Shown: piece by piece, positions 24,461 through 35,432 of the stretch | How the letters are laid out: every line of letters begins with the position of its first letter | Position numbering within the stretch: the stretch's first letter is position 1 | Assembly (NCBI RefSeq): GCF_001612905.1 | Contig: NZ_BDBI01000005.1 | Span: forward strand, 310,001-374,000 | DNA from: Nocardia ignorata NBRC 108230 | GTDB taxonomy: Bacteria; Actinomycetota; Actinomycetes; Mycobacteriales; Mycobacteriaceae | Direction: 5' to 3' | Length of the DNA: 64,000 bases | Position numbers and translations under genes: made by a program | The notes under the pieces: generated by a model | The model's input: only the letters and a program-made list of their open reading frames with translations | Databases searched by the model: none | Told to the model about the DNA's origin: nothing

Positions 24461-24988
24461 ATGAAAACTCACTCCGACAACAACGTTTCGATCTTCGATC
24501 CCAGTCGGCGAAGGTTGAGACCGCCCGGCACCGCCATAAGCAGACTCGTCCTCGTCGTGCCGACGTTCGAGCTGCCCCGCCATCACCCGGATGTCCTGTT
24601 TGCGGCAGTGTGCATGATTCAGGCACTCAACCCTGATGAGCTTGTCCACCGGGGAGATCCTGGCGAGCCATCGCACGTAGAAAACCGGTACCTCGAAACC
24701 CTCCGGCGGTCGTATCGCGGAGCGCTAGGTTTCCAATTCTCGCCAGGCTTGAACCTCGGTAAGTACGACATCACCTCACTGCCGCCGATTTATGAGCTTG
24801 ACGTCAACCGGATCGCGGTAGGCCAGCCTGCCGTTCTTGTCGGAATCGGACCGGGGAAGACGGCCCTTCGTGCAGCTATCGCATCCGGTCGATCAATAGT
24901 CATGGCCGCTGATCCGACGACGGCGTCCGCCAGGTGGCGTGACGGCGATGTGTGTGCGAATCGAATCGCGAAGGAAGCGGTTTTATGA
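24461..24988 (+). CDS. Hypothetical protein between the two excisionase genes
   Basis: A 175-aa protein without a recognised domain. It has a hydrophobic strand (SRLVLVVPTFEL), a helix with CMIQALNPDELVHRGDP, and the segment GALGFQFSPGLNLGKYDI. A later GIGPGKTALRAAIASG resembles a nucleotide-binding loop, but the rest of a P-loop fold is not evident. ATG at 24461 is poorly preceded (AGG); the frame is open to 24350. It overlaps the next gene by ATGA, which supports translation. G/C bias in third positions is lower than in chromosomal genes, consistent with transfer. Confidence 0.55.
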   Translation: MKTHSDNNVSIFDPSRRRLRPPGTAISRLVLVVPTFELPRHHPDVLFAAVCMIQALNPDELVHRGDPGEPSHVENRYLETLRRSYRGALGFQFSPGLNLGKYDITSLPPIYELDVNRIAVGQPAVLVGIGPGKTALRAAIASGRSIVMAADPTTASARWRDGDVCANRIAKEAVL

Positions 24989-25188
24989 CCGCCGATGAGG
25001 TGTGGCTCACCACCGAAGATCTTTCCCGGCGGTTTCAGGTCCCAGTGAAGACGATATCCGTATGGGCATCAGCCGGAAAAGGTCCTCGCTACATAAAGGT
25101 CGGCCGGTACAGGCGATATCGGCTGAGTGACATCGAAGAGTGGGAGCAGGATCTCCTAAAAACCAGCCGCACTCGGCGAGCTGCATAA
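24985..25188 (+). CDS. Excisionase-like HTH protein 2
   Basis: A 67-aa paralogue of the protein at 24083: VWLTTEDLSRRFQVPVKTIS, then GKGPRYIKVGRYRRYRLSDI. The HTH_17 domain takes up almost the whole protein. ATG at 24985 is behind AAGGAAG and overlaps the preceding stop (ATGA). It is the one nearer the integrase, and so the better candidate for the true excisionase, with the first copy perhaps a regulator (inference). Confidence 0.83.
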   Translation: MTADEVWLTTEDLSRRFQVPVKTISVWASAGKGPRYIKVGRYRRYRLSDIEEWEQDLLKTSRTRRAA

Positions 25189-25217
25189 GGAAACTCGTTC
25201 TCGGTTGAGACCGGAAA

Positions 25218-25258
25218 CTCCGACCCCCCTACGACGATAGGTCTACGGGGGGTCGGAG
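25218..25258 (+). terminator. Strong hairpin between excisionase and integrase
   Basis: The arms CTCCGACCCCCC (25218-25229) and GGGGGGTCGGAG (25247-25258) pair perfectly over 12 bp with a 17-nt loop, 29 bp after the second excisionase stop. It should uncouple integrase expression from the excisionase operon. Confidence 0.75.
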
Positions 25259-25388
25259 CGCGTACGCAGGGCGAGGTTCAGCTATCTGTCGGCTAATTTT
25301 TCTCGGTAGACGGATGTTCGGTTGGCAATCAATAGTTTGCTGCGCCTCGGTCCAGGGGAGGCGCGGAAGATAATTCGATCCAGAGAGC

Positions 25389-26612
25389 GTGGAGATGGCA
25401 AGTATCCAGGTCCGTGAAATCATGATGGGCCCGCGGGGTGGCCCAAAGAAGAAGGTAAAGCGGTACATCGTTCGTTGGGAGGATCAGAACGGGATACCTG
25501 ACTCGAAAACCTTCGACAAGCGTGGTCGTTTTGATATTCCGGACACGGCCGAGTACTTCAAGAGCAAGATCGAGGCGAAGCTTCGTGACGGTGAGTATGT
25601 TAATCCCGACCTCGGCAAGCAGAATATTAAGTCGTATGCCGAGAAATGGCGAGACCGTGCCCGTAAGGATGGAACGTTTAAGGCTCGGCAGCAGTTCATC
25701 AACAACCTGGGGCCTCTCGCAAAGCTCGGCCTGGCGCAGATTCAACGCAGTGATATCCGTGACTGGACTGACTTACTCCTCACCGGGCGACCATGGTGTA
25801 AGGGAAAGTCGGTCCAGCTCTCGACTGCCTCGTTGTACCTCCAGCATCTGACGACTCTTCTGCAAATCGCAGTGGACGATGAGCTGATTGTCAAGAATGC
25901 GGCCAGGAAGTTCAGGCTCGACGGGGATGACTACGAAGAGGGGCTGAAAGGCCCGACTGCTACAGAGCTCCTCACGCCACAGCTCATCAGTCGCGTTCGG
26001 GAACACGCCTCCGAGACCGTCTCCATCATGATCCTGCTGAGCGCGCTGACTGGCCTGCGGGTCAGCGAAGTCGCTGGCCTCCGCGTCCAGGACGTGAACT
26101 TCGTGCGGCGAGAGCTCAACGTGGTCCAGCAGGCTGCACGCAGCCCCAAAAAGGAACCGATCACGCCCAAGACAAAGTCGTCGCGCCGCACCATCCCGCT
26201 GTCCAAGTCGGCTGTGGAAACCCTCGCCGCCTACCTCGCCGACGATGCCCACAGCCGTGGTCCCGGCGAATTGATCTTCGCCGCGCCGCGAGGTGGTCGC
26301 TGGTATGCCACCTTGCTCGGTGGCAACTTCCGTCGAGCGTGTGACAAAGCAGGGCTCGGGACGGGCTGGTCATGGCACGACCTGCGCCACTATTTCGCGT
26401 CGCGGCTAATCTTCAAGGGCCGTGATGTAAAGACGGTCAGCGAACTCCTAGGACACTCCTCTCCGAATATGACCTGGAAGGTTTACGTCCACCTGTGGCC
26501 CGGCCAGGAAGATGCTCTGAGGGAAGACATGGACGAAGCGCTCCAGGACATTACTGCGAAGCGATGGGATGAGAATGGGATGGCATCGGACCTGCGGGCA
26601 GAGGCTGCCTAG
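25389..26612 (+). CDS. Tyrosine recombinase, integrase of the element
   Basis: A 407-aa integrase from GTG 25389 (405 aa from ATG 25395, both lacking an ideal RBS). An arm-type binding domain is at the N-terminus ([13 protein letters not shown]), a core-binding domain lies at about 75-170, and the catalytic domain at about 195-385. Catalytic residues are visible: Arg in [12 protein letters not shown], Lys near [27 protein letters not shown] and Tyr in WKVYVHLWP. Its stop lies only 50 bp before the lepA start, so one attachment site is probably between 26600 and 26663. Tyrosine integrases of this size serve ICEs and phages; the T4SS makes it an ICE. Confidence 0.93.
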   Translation: MEMASIQVREIMMGPRGGPKKKVKRYIVRWEDQNGIPDSKTFDKRGRFDIPDTAEYFKSKIEAKLRDGEYVNPDLGKQNIKSYAEKWRDRARKDGTFKARQQFINNLGPLAKLGLAQIQRSDIRDWTDLLLTGRPWCKGKSVQLSTASLYLQHLTTLLQIAVDDELIVKNAARKFRLDGDDYEEGLKGPTATELLTPQLISRVREHASETVSIMILLSALTGLRVSEVAGLRVQDVNFVRRELNVVQQAARSPKKEPITPKTKSSRRTIPLSKSAVETLAAYLADDAHSRGPGELIFAAPRGGRWYATLLGGNFRRACDKAGLGTGWSWHDLRHYFASRLIFKGRDVKTVSELLGHSSPNMTWKVYVHLWPGQEDALREDMDEALQDITAKRWDENGMASDLRAEAA

Positions 26613-26662
26613 CCTCGTGGGATCATGGACAACGCCGAATCCCACTTGTGACCAGGAGACCC
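26613..26662 (+). other. Integrase-lepA junction, probable attachment region
   Basis: Fifty bases separate the element from the chromosome. They contain the inverted repeat GTGGGAT (26617-26623) / ATCCCAC (26639-26645), which could be a core-site arm, operator or weak hairpin, and the lepA RBS AGGAGA (26653-26658). There is no room for a normal lepA promoter, so lepA is read from within or before the integrase gene unless a start site overlaps its 3' end. Confidence 0.45.
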
Positions 26663-28507
<1,845 letters not shown>

Positions 28508-28508
28508 C

Positions 28509-29810
28509 TCAGCCGGGTTCGGTGGGCACACGCACGGTGAGGCGTGTGCCGCCGAGCGGGCTGCGGCTCAATTCGGCTGTACCGCCGTGTAATTCTGCCT
28601 GCTGACGAACCAGCGCCAGTCCGAGTCCCGATCCGGGTGAACCGGGACGTTTGACGAAGCGGTCGAAAGCGTTGGCGCCCAGGTGTTCCGGGATGCCGGT
28701 GCCGTTGTCGTCGATGGTGATCGAGCCAGGCTCCGCCCGGACCCGCACCACGCTCGCCTGCCCGTGGTGTACCGCGTTGGCGACGGCGTTCGTCACGATC
28801 AGCATGATTCCGCCGGGCAGCCCGGTCATCGGGACCGGATCGCAGGCGGTGAGCGTGATCTCGGTGCCGGGGTGGGCGCGGCGCGCGTTCTGCACCGCGC
28901 GGTCGAGGGTTTCGCACAGCTCGAACGGTTCGAACGCGGCGCGGTCGGTGAGTTCGCCGACGGCCAGGCGCTCGAGATCGGTGAGGGTGTGCTCGATCTG
29001 GCGCTCGGCCTCGAGCACGTCGGCCAGGACGGTGCCGCGCTGCTCGGCGGGTAGTTCGGTACCGGCGAGCACCTGCAGGTCGGTGCGCATGGCGGTGAGC
29101 GGGGTGCGCAGTTCGTGCGCGCAGACGGCGGCGAAATCGCGGGCGCTCGCCAGGGCCTGATTGGTTTGTCCGTGGGCGGTTTCCAGGCGTTCGAGCATGC
29201 GGTTGATGGCGTCGGACAGTTCCTCGGCCTCCCTGACTCCGCGTCCCGGCAGCGGCGGCAGGCGGTCGAGGGTATCGATCTCGTGTGTGGCCGAGGCGAG
29301 CCTGCGCAGCGGCCGGGCCGCGAAACCGGCCAGCACCCAACCCAATCCGGCCGCGACGAGCACTCCACCCACGCCGATGCCGAGCCCGATCAGCTGGCTG
29401 CGGGTGATGGCGGCATCGATCAGGTCGCGATCGGGGTTGAGCCGCACGACCATCCCGGGCGCGCCCTGCACGAGCGCCAGCCCGACATCCGGCGGCGCGG
29501 GACGAGTGAGCGGTCGGCCGTCGGGCAGCGGACCGGCCGAGCCGTCTGGTGTGACCTCGTCCGGTGCGGGCGCGGGTGACGTTTCGAAGGGAGTCGCAGG
29601 CTCGGGCGGAATCGGTGGTGCGGAAGGGATTCTATGGGCGGGGTGGGCGACGATGACCCGCATCGTCGAAACGGTCTCGTCGAGCTGACGGTCGCCCGCG
29701 GCCTTGAGCAGTGCCGCGTAGGTGAGCCCGAGCGTCACCGCGACGACCGCGGCGACCACCGCCGACACCACCGCGACTCGGGTACGCAACGACCACGAGC
29801 GCGTTCTCAC
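28509..29810 (-). CDS. prrB: Sensor histidine kinase PrrB-like
   Basis: A 433-aa membrane kinase. TM1 lies at about 10-35, an external Pro-rich sensor region at 36-135, TM2 at about 138-162, then HAMP. The H-box is [12 protein letters not shown], the N-box [11 protein letters not shown]1 DDNGTGIP, and G2 SGLGLAL. It is full length. Its ATG overlaps the response regulator stop (ATGA). The pairing and the close similarity of the regulator to mycobacterial PrrA support the name; the stimulus is unknown. Confidence 0.88.
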   Translation of the reverse strand: MRTRSWSLRTRVAVVSAVVAAVVAVTLGLTYAALLKAAGDRQLDETVSTMRVIVAHPAHRIPSAPPIPPEPATPFETSPAPAPDEVTPDGSAGPLPDGRPLTRPAPPDVGLALVQGAPGMVVRLNPDRDLIDAAITRSQLIGLGIGVGGVLVAAGLGWVLAGFAARPLRRLASATHEIDTLDRLPPLPGRGVREAEELSDAINRMLERLETAHGQTNQALASARDFAAVCAHELRTPLTAMRTDLQVLAGTELPAEQRGTVLADVLEAERQIEHTLTDLERLAVGELTDRAAFEPFELCETLDRAVQNARRAHPGTEITLTACDPVPMTGLPGGIMLIVTNAVANAVHHGQASVVRVRAEPGSITIDDNGTGIPEHLGANAFDRFVKRPGSPGSGLGLALVRQQAELHGGTAELSRSPLGGTRLTVRVPTEPG

Positions 29811-30499
29811 GGCTGCTCCCGCATGACGAACCCGACCCCGCGCACGGTGTGCACCACTCGCTCCACCCCGTCGGCCTCCAATTTCCGGCGTAGATACGAC
29901 ACGAACACATCAACCACATTCGTGTCGGTGCTGAAGTCGTAGCCCCACACGGTGGACAGGATCTGTTCACGACCAAGCACGATGCCCACATTGCGGGCCA
30001 GCATCCCCAGCAGTTCGAACTCGCGTTTGGTCAGGTCGACCGGTCGTCCGGCCGCGTGCACCCGGTGCCCGGCCAGGTCGATCGCCACCGCACCGACACG
30101 GATCGTCTCGCCGTTGGACCCGCCGGTGACCGGCCTGCGCCGCAACAACGCCCGCAGCCGGGCCACGAGTTCGCCGAGGTCGAAGGGCTTGGTGAGGTAG
30201 TCGTCGGCACCCTTTTCCAGGGCGGCGATGCGGTCGGTCACCGCGCTGCGGGCGCTGAGCACGCAGATGGGGATGTCGTTGCCCATCGCCCGCAACGCCG
30301 TGACCACGCCCACGCCGTCGAGCTCGGGCATGTTCACATCGAGCACCATCGCGTCGGGTGCGGCCGAGCGCACCAGGGTGAGGGCAGCGGCGCCGTCGCT
30401 CGCGGTGAGCACTTCGAACCCCGACAGTTCCAGCCCGCGCCGCAGTGACGCGAGCACGCGGATCTCGTCGTCGACGACCAAGATCTGCTGTCCGGTCAT
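29807..30499 (-). CDS. prrA: OmpR-type response regulator PrrA-like
   Basis: A 230-aa two-component regulator. The receiver domain has DD at 10-11, the phosphorylated Asp54 in [11 protein letters not shown], and Lys in YLTKPF. The winged-helix output domain ends in [34 protein letters not shown], here shortened: the core is [17 protein letters not shown]. Long stretches are nearly identical to mycobacterial PrrA (for example [20 protein letters not shown]). PrrA in mycobacteria controls respiratory and hypoxia-related genes. It heads a two-gene operon with the kinase. Confidence 0.9.
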   Translation of the reverse strand: MTGQQILVVDDEIRVLASLRRGLELSGFEVLTASDGAAALTLVRSAAPDAMVLDVNMPELDGVGVVTALRAMGNDIPICVLSARSAVTDRIAALEKGADDYLTKPFDLGELVARLRALLRRRPVTGGSNGETIRVGAVAIDLAGHRVHAAGRPVDLTKREFELLGMLARNVGIVLGREQILSTVWGYDFSTDTNVVDVFVSYLRRKLEADGVERVVHTVRGVGFVMREQP

Positions 30500-30534
30500 C
30501 TGCTCACCCTAGTGCGATCGATCGTCACAGCAGG

Positions 30535-30912
30535 TCAGCGCGGGAGAGCCGGACGCGCGGGGCGCGCGCCGTCGGGCAGCTCGATGACGGTCCGCTCCCC
30601 GCCCGGCGCGATCCGCACACACTCGACGCCCTCGGGCAGCTCGCCGGGCGCGCCAGGGCCGATATGGATCGTGTGGTCGTGGCCGGGGTGTGCGGGGAAA
30701 CGCTCGAGGTCGATGCGCGGTTCGAGCGGCGGTTCCGGCGGCACGGGCAGGTCGCCGCCGGGGGCTGTGCAGATGATCCGGACGTGTTCGCCGTGGTCGG
30801 GTGCGCCGGGCTGGGCGAGCGCGGCGCCGCTGAGGGTCGCGGTGAGCAGCGCCACGCCGCCGACGGTCGCGGTGACGACGCCGATGCGGCGGCGCAGGGA
30901 GGAAGTGGTCAT
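30535..30912 (-). CDS. Small exported Pro-rich protein
   Basis: A 125-aa secreted protein. The signal peptide runs to about residue 33 (GAALAQPGA). The mature part is rich in Pro, Glu and His, with HAPDHGEHVRIICTAPGG-like composition, two cysteines (IICTAPG, GVECVRI) that could form a disulphide, and a DLERFPAHPGHDHTIHI His cluster. No family recognised. It shares orientation with prrAB, 36 bp upstream of prrA, but is probably expressed on its own promoter in the gap to 31190. Confidence 0.7.
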   Translation of the reverse strand: MTTSSLRRRIGVVTATVGGVALLTATLSGAALAQPGAPDHGEHVRIICTAPGGDLPVPPEPPLEPRIDLERFPAHPGHDHTIHIGPGAPGELPEGVECVRIAPGGERTVIELPDGARPARPALPR

Positions 30913-31190
30913 GATCGGTCTCCTGGCTGTGTGGTCGCCGACTCGTCTCGGTCGGCGAAACCGACGCTAGGCAGGCGATCTTCACGCTTCGTTGAGCGAT
31001 CGTTAGAGTTCTCTTGGGATCTGCGTCCCCCTGATTCCGACGGCTCGCCGAAAGGCGTTGCTCGCCATAAGGTGGGACCGGTCGTCCTGGTGGAAATGAC
31101 AGTACAGATCCGGGCAATTAGTGTTGGATGATCTTCACTTCGCCTCGTTCGTGGGTGGGGAGAGTCAGCGATGCGAGTGGTGGAGCAAGA

Positions 31191-33584
31191 ATGACGCGGG
31201 AACTGCCTTTCGACGACGATGACGCGCGCGCCGACGGCACCGACACGGCCTACTTGGTGGCCAACGGTGTTGCTCGGGTGGCGCGGGCCGGCGCGTACGT
31301 CACCGGTGGCGCGCTGGTCGCCGCCAACGGGACGAGCCCGGAACAGGGCACCAGCAATGCCGACAGCCGCTACGCCGGCTGGTCGTCGCAGGTGCCGAGC
31401 GACCCGGAGCCCGACGCACCGAGCCCGGTCCTCACCTTCCCCGACCTGCCCGCGGAACCGGCGCCGAACCCGTTGCCCTACAGCCCCTTCGGTACGCAGC
31501 GCCCCATGGACGGCGATGTCACGCTGACCTCGCAGCCACGCGAAAGCGGTTGGCGCCCCGAGATTCCGGGCTCCGACGGCGACCAGGGCATGCGGATTCC
31601 CGGCACCGACGACGACGATTCGTCGAACGGCATCGGCATCCCCTCCTACGGGCCCAAACCGGGCTACGGCGACAGCGGCTTCGGCATCCCGGGCACCGAC
31701 AAGCCGAGCGCCGGCCAGCCCGGCGCCGGACAGCCGGGCGCCGGATTCCCCGAACTCGACGGCATTCCCGGCATCGGCATCCCGGGATACGACGGCCTCC
31801 CCGGCGGTATCCCCGGTTACGACGGCGTCCCCGGCGGCGGCATCGGCATCCCCGGCTACGACGGCCTGCCCGGTGCGGGCATTCCCGGCTACGACGGCGG
31901 TATCCCCGGCTACGACCACGGCCTGCCCGGTTTCGGTGGGCTGCCCGGCTCCGACGGGGCAAGCCAGGTCGCCGGCCCCGGCGGCGCCTTCGACGGCATC
32001 GGTGACCTCGGCGGCCTGTTCGACGGCTTCGGTGCGATGGTGACCTCCGACTGGCAGATCGACATGCACGCCGGGCTCGACGGTGTGTGGTTCACCTCCC
32101 AGATGAAGGTCGACGTGCAGGTCGGCAATGTCGGCGACGCACTCGACGACTACAGCCAGTGGCTCGGCGACGGAATTCGCATCCCCGGCGAGCCCGCACC
32201 GCTCGACGGTGCGGGGAGTGGGGTACCTGGTGCCCCGACCGGCCCGGCGCTGCCCGGTTCGGCACTGCCTGGTTCGGACGTACCCGGTGGATCGACGGGT
32301 CCGGCGCTGCCCGGCTCCGAGGCCCCTGCGGCGAGCCCTGGTCTCCCAGGATCCGCGGATCTGCCCGCATCGACTGCTCCCGGCTCGACCGGTGGGTCCC
32401 TCGCACCCGGACAGAGCGCACCCGGTCAGCCCGCGCCCGGCGCACCCGGTCAGACCGATTCCGTCACACCCGGCCCCGGCGGATCGGCCTTGCCCGGTGC
32501 CACCGCGCCCGGCTCTGGCGGGTCGGCCGTGCCCGGCGCCACCGCGCCCGGTCACACCGGACCGGGTCAGACCGCACCGACGCAAGGCACGGTCGTCCCG
32601 GGTCAGTCCGCTCCGGCCCCCAGCCATGCGGCCCCGGGCGGCGTAGCGCCGGTAACCGGTGTGCCCGCGCCCACCGCCATGGCGCCCGTCGCCCCCGCAC
32701 CGGTGGCCCCGGCGCCGATCGCTCCGGCCCCCGCCGCCATCGCACCCGCACCGATCGCCGCGGCACCCGCTCCGGCACCCGTCGCCCCGGTCCCGGCTCC
32801 GGTTCCAGTCGTCGCCGCGCCGATCGCACCGAGCCCGGTGGTCAGCACGCCCCTGCAGACCACCATCCAGCCCGACGCGGCGACCACCCCCATCGCCAAC
32901 GTGCTCGGCGGTCCGGCGGGTGCGTCCCCGCTCACCGCGCCCGCGGCGGCTGTGCCGGGTCTGCTCGCTCCGACGCCGGTCACCAAACCTGTTGTGGTTC
33001 CCGAGCCTTCGACCAGCACGCCGACACCCCTGCCCACCGTCACCCCGCCGTCGACGCCGACGACCGTCGACCTCAGTACGCCCTCGACGGTGAAGCTGCC
33101 CGAGGTGCCGACCGTCACAGTCCCGACAACACGCCCCGACGTGACGGTGCCGACGGTCACCGTGCCGACCACCGGAGTCACCGTCCCGGTGACGCCCACC
33201 TACCCCGACGACGACCTCACCACCGGCCCCGGTACGGGCGCGACCACGCCGAGCACCCCCAGCGTCGATACGCCCGCCGACCCCACCGGCCCGACCGCGT
33301 CGGTGCCCACGGCGACCGTACCCACACAGCAGCCGACCGCGCCGACCAAGCAACCGACCGTCGACGTCGACCCGCCCGCGGTGGTCACCCCGCCCGCCAC
33401 GGTGGCGCCGACCGTCGCACCGGTGAAACCGCCGGTCATCGAGACCAAGCCCATCGCCGCCGAGTTCGATCAGCACGACGGCGGCTACTATGGCGCCTCG
33501 GCCGGTCTGTTCGAGCCGGGCGTCGGTGCCGCCGACTTGTCGTCGGCGTTTCCCACCGCGCACGCTGGGTACGACTTCGTCTAG
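31191..33584 (+). CDS. Pro/Gly-rich low-complexity protein paired with a dynamin-like GTPase
   Basis: A 797-aa protein of unknown function. Residues 1-60 are an acidic then Ala/Gly-rich start without a clear signal peptide. GIPGYDG-type repeats fill about 150-265. An ordered segment follows around MVTSDWQIDMHAGLDGVWFT, then repeats of Pro-Gly and Ala-Pro-Gly (about 335-495), Ala-Pro-Val/Ile (about 490-550) and Thr-Val-Pro (about 600-760). The C-terminus is again specific, with GGYYGASAGLFEPG. It is followed 45 bp later by the dynamin-like GTPase. The mycobacterial iniBAC operon has the same order of a Gly-rich protein followed by dynamin-like GTPases, but no sequence match to IniB is evident. 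Confidence 0.72.
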   Translation: MTRELPFDDDDARADGTDTAYLVANGVARVARAGAYVTGGALVAANGTSPEQGTSNADSRYAGWSSQVPSDPEPDAPSPVLTFPDLPAEPAPNPLPYSPFGTQRPMDGDVTLTSQPRESGWRPEIPGSDGDQGMRIPGTDDDDSSNGIGIPSYGPKPGYGDSGFGIPGTDKPSAGQPGAGQPGAGFPELDGIPGIGIPGYDGLPGGIPGYDGVPGGGIGIPGYDGLPGAGIPGYDGGIPGYDHGLPGFGGLPGSDGASQVAGPGGAFDGIGDLGGLFDGFGAMVTSDWQIDMHAGLDGVWFTSQMKVDVQVGNVGDALDDYSQWLGDGIRIPGEPAPLDGAGSGVPGAPTGPALPGSALPGSDVPGGSTGPALPGSEAPAASPGLPGSADLPASTAPGSTGGSLAPGQSAPGQPAPGAPGQTDSVTPGPGGSALPGATAPGSGGSAVPGATAPGHTGPGQTAPTQGTVVPGQSAPAPSHAAPGGVAPVTGVPAPTAMAPVAPAPVAPAPIAPAPAAIAPAPIAAAPAPAPVAPVPAPVPVVAAPIAPSPVVSTPLQTTIQPDAATTPIANVLGGPAGASPLTAPAAAVPGLLAPTPVTKPVVVPEPSTSTPTPLPTVTPPSTPTTVDLSTPSTVKLPEVPTVTVPTTRPDVTVPTVTVPTTGVTVPVTPTYPDDDLTTGPGTGATTPSTPSVDTPADPTGPTASVPTATVPTQQPTAPTKQPTVDVDPPAVVTPPATVAPTVAPVKPPVIETKPIAAEFDQHDGGYYGASAGLFEPGVGAADLSSAFPTAHAGYDFV
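31760..31935 (+). repeat. GIPGYDG coding repeats
   Basis: Six or so tandem units of the form GIPGYDG with variable linkers (LPG, VPGGGI) are encoded here, with GGCATCCCCGGCTACGACGG as the recurring DNA core. Such runs are prone to copy-number change. Confidence 0.7.
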
Positions 33585-33629
33585 TCCCAGAACGAGGACC
33601 GGGCCCATGCAACGAGAGTGAGGAACAGG

Positions 33630-35432
33630 TTGTCTGCCGCGACCGGACTGCAGACCGCGACGGTAAAGCACCCGGACGCGATGGCACCGGTGGTCTCGCT
33701 CGTCGACGAATTGCGGGACCTGGTCCGCTCCGGCGGGCGCGACGACCTCGATGCCCGCCTCGGCATGGTGCGGGCACGGCTCACCGATCCCCGGGTGCGC
33801 ATGGTCGTCGTCGGCGAACCGGGCGCCGGGATGAGCACCCTGGTCAACAGCATGGTCGGCACTCCGGTCAGCGCCACCGACGGCAAGCCGAGCGTGCCGG
33901 TGATCGTCGAATACGGCCGGACACCGACCGCGACGCTGGTGAAGTCGGACCCGCGCGGCCGGATCGAGCGCGTGCCGGTCGACCCGCTCGACCCCGGTCC
34001 GGCGCTGATCTCGCTCGGCGTCGTGCGCGCCGAATTCGCCGAGCCGAGCCCCCTGCTCGCCGACGGCCTCGTGGTGATGGACGCACCGGGCGCGACCACC
34101 CACGACAAAGCGGCCTGGTCGATGATCGCCGCCGCCGACGTGGTCCTCTACGCCACCGACTCGGCCGCCGAACTCACCCCGGCTCAGCTGGACTACCTGC
34201 GCCGCGTCGAACGGGTCTGCCCGTCGGTGGTGTGTGTGCTCACCAAGATCGACCGCAACCCGCACTGGTCGCTCACCCAGCGCCGCAACCGGGCCCTGCT
34301 CGACGAAGCGGGACTGAACTTCGCTGTCGCCCCTGTGTCGGCGGTGCTGCACCGCCAGGCGGGCGAGACCCGTGACCCGCAGCGGGATATCGAATCCGGG
34401 GTGCCCCAGCTCATCGATCACCTGCGCGAATTCGTGGTCGCCCGCGCCGATTCGGTCGCGGTGACCGCGGCGGTGCGCGATATCGCGCTGGTCACCGACC
34501 AGCTCACCGTCACCCTGCGCGCCGAGGCCGACACCCTGCGCGACCCGCGCCGCCGCGCCGAGATCACGCAGCGACTGGCCGCCGCCCGCACCGAGGCCGA
34601 TCAGCTGCGTCAGCGCACCGCCACCTGGCAGGTCACCCTGGTCGACGGCAGCGCCGAACTGGGTGCCGATATCGAACACGACCTGCGCCACCGGCTGCGC
34701 AGCCTCGTCCGGGAGGCCGAGGCCGAGATCTCGCGGATCGACCCCGCTCGCAAGTGGGCCGATTTCGCCACCGAACTCGACGCGCGGATCTGTGAGGCGG
34801 TCGAGGAGAACTTCGTGATGGCGCACTACCGTGCCGTCGAGCTGTCCGAGCAGGTGGCCGCGAAGTTCCCACCCGACAACCGCACCCCGCCGCTGCCGGA
34901 ACTGCGCCTCACCAATCCGGGCGAGGTGCTCGAACCGGTGCAACCGCTCGAACCGTTGGAGAGCGCCAAAGCCGGTGTGGGACAGCAGTTCCTGTCCGCC
35001 CTGCGCGGCTCCTACGGCGGCATCCTGATGGTGGGTCTCGCCACCAGCCTGCTCGGTATGTCGCTGGTGAACTGGTACTCGGCGGGCGCGGGCGTGCTGC
35101 TCGGTGTGAACGCGCTGTGGGACGACCGGCGAAACCGCAAGCAGCGCAGGCAGGCCGAGGCCAAGGTGGCGGTCGCCCGGCTCGCCGACGACGTGATCTT
35201 CCAGGTGGGCAAGGAGTCCCGCAACCGGCTGCGCACGCTGCAGCGGGTGCTGCGCGACCACTACACCGAGATCGCCGCCGAGGTCTCGCGCACCGCCGAG
35301 GAGGCACTGCGCGCCGCCGAGGAGACCGGGCTGCGCTACGGCGACCACCGCGAACTGCGCCTCACCGAGATCGACGCCGGACTGCGCACGGTGGCCGCGC
35401 TGCGCGCACGGGCCGAGAAACTCGCCTACTGA
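33630..35432 (+). CDS. Dynamin-like GTPase, IniA-type, altered P-loop
   Basis: A 600-aa GTPase of the bacterial dynamin-like group. The G1 loop reads VVGEPGAGMSTLV, with Met where the invariant Lys of GK[ST] should be. G3 is VMDAPGAT and G4 is LTKID. Long helical stretches follow. Two membrane-spanning or paddle helices lie at about 465-500 (ILMVGLATSLLGMSLV, AGAGVLLGVNALW). A coiled C-terminus includes RRQAEAKVAVARLADDV. IniA/IniC of mycobacteria are isoniazid-inducible and remodel the membrane. TTG at 33630 follows AGGA; GTG 33618 is also possible. It overlaps the GH15 gene tail to tail by 7 bp. Confidence 0.85.
   Translation: MSAATGLQTATVKHPDAMAPVVSLVDELRDLVRSGGRDDLDARLGMVRARLTDPRVRMVVVGEPGAGMSTLVNSMVGTPVSATDGKPSVPVIVEYGRTPTATLVKSDPRGRIERVPVDPLDPGPALISLGVVRAEFAEPSPLLADGLVVMDAPGATTHDKAAWSMIAAADVVLYATDSAAELTPAQLDYLRRVERVCPSVVCVLTKIDRNPHWSLTQRRNRALLDEAGLNFAVAPVSAVLHRQAGETRDPQRDIESGVPQLIDHLREFVVARADSVAVTAAVRDIALVTDQLTVTLRAEADTLRDPRRRAEITQRLAAARTEADQLRQRTATWQVTLVDGSAELGADIEHDLRHRLRSLVREAEAEISRIDPARKWADFATELDARICEAVEENFVMAHYRAVELSEQVAAKFPPDNRTPPLPELRLTNPGEVLEPVQPLEPLESAKAGVGQQFLSALRGSYGGILMVGLATSLLGMSLVNWYSAGAGVLLGVNALWDDRRNRKQRRQAEAKVAVARLADDVIFQVGKESRNRLRTLQRVLRDHYTEIAAEVSRTAEEALRAAEETGLRYGDHRELRLTEIDAGLRTVAALRARAEKLAY

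Larger units (their letters stand above)
3433..26650. mobile_element. Integrative conjugative element, at least 23 kb, left end not found
   Basis: A complete actinobacterial T4SS operon, regulators, two excisionase-like proteins and a tyrosine integrase lie together and interrupt the sequence directly upstream of lepA. The right boundary is inferred between the integrase stop and the lepA start. The copper cassette at 1-3.3 kb may be cargo. I did not find a relaxase, a replication initiator, a left attachment site or a tRNA gene, so part of the element must lie left of the window. All genes appear intact. Confidence 0.85.
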
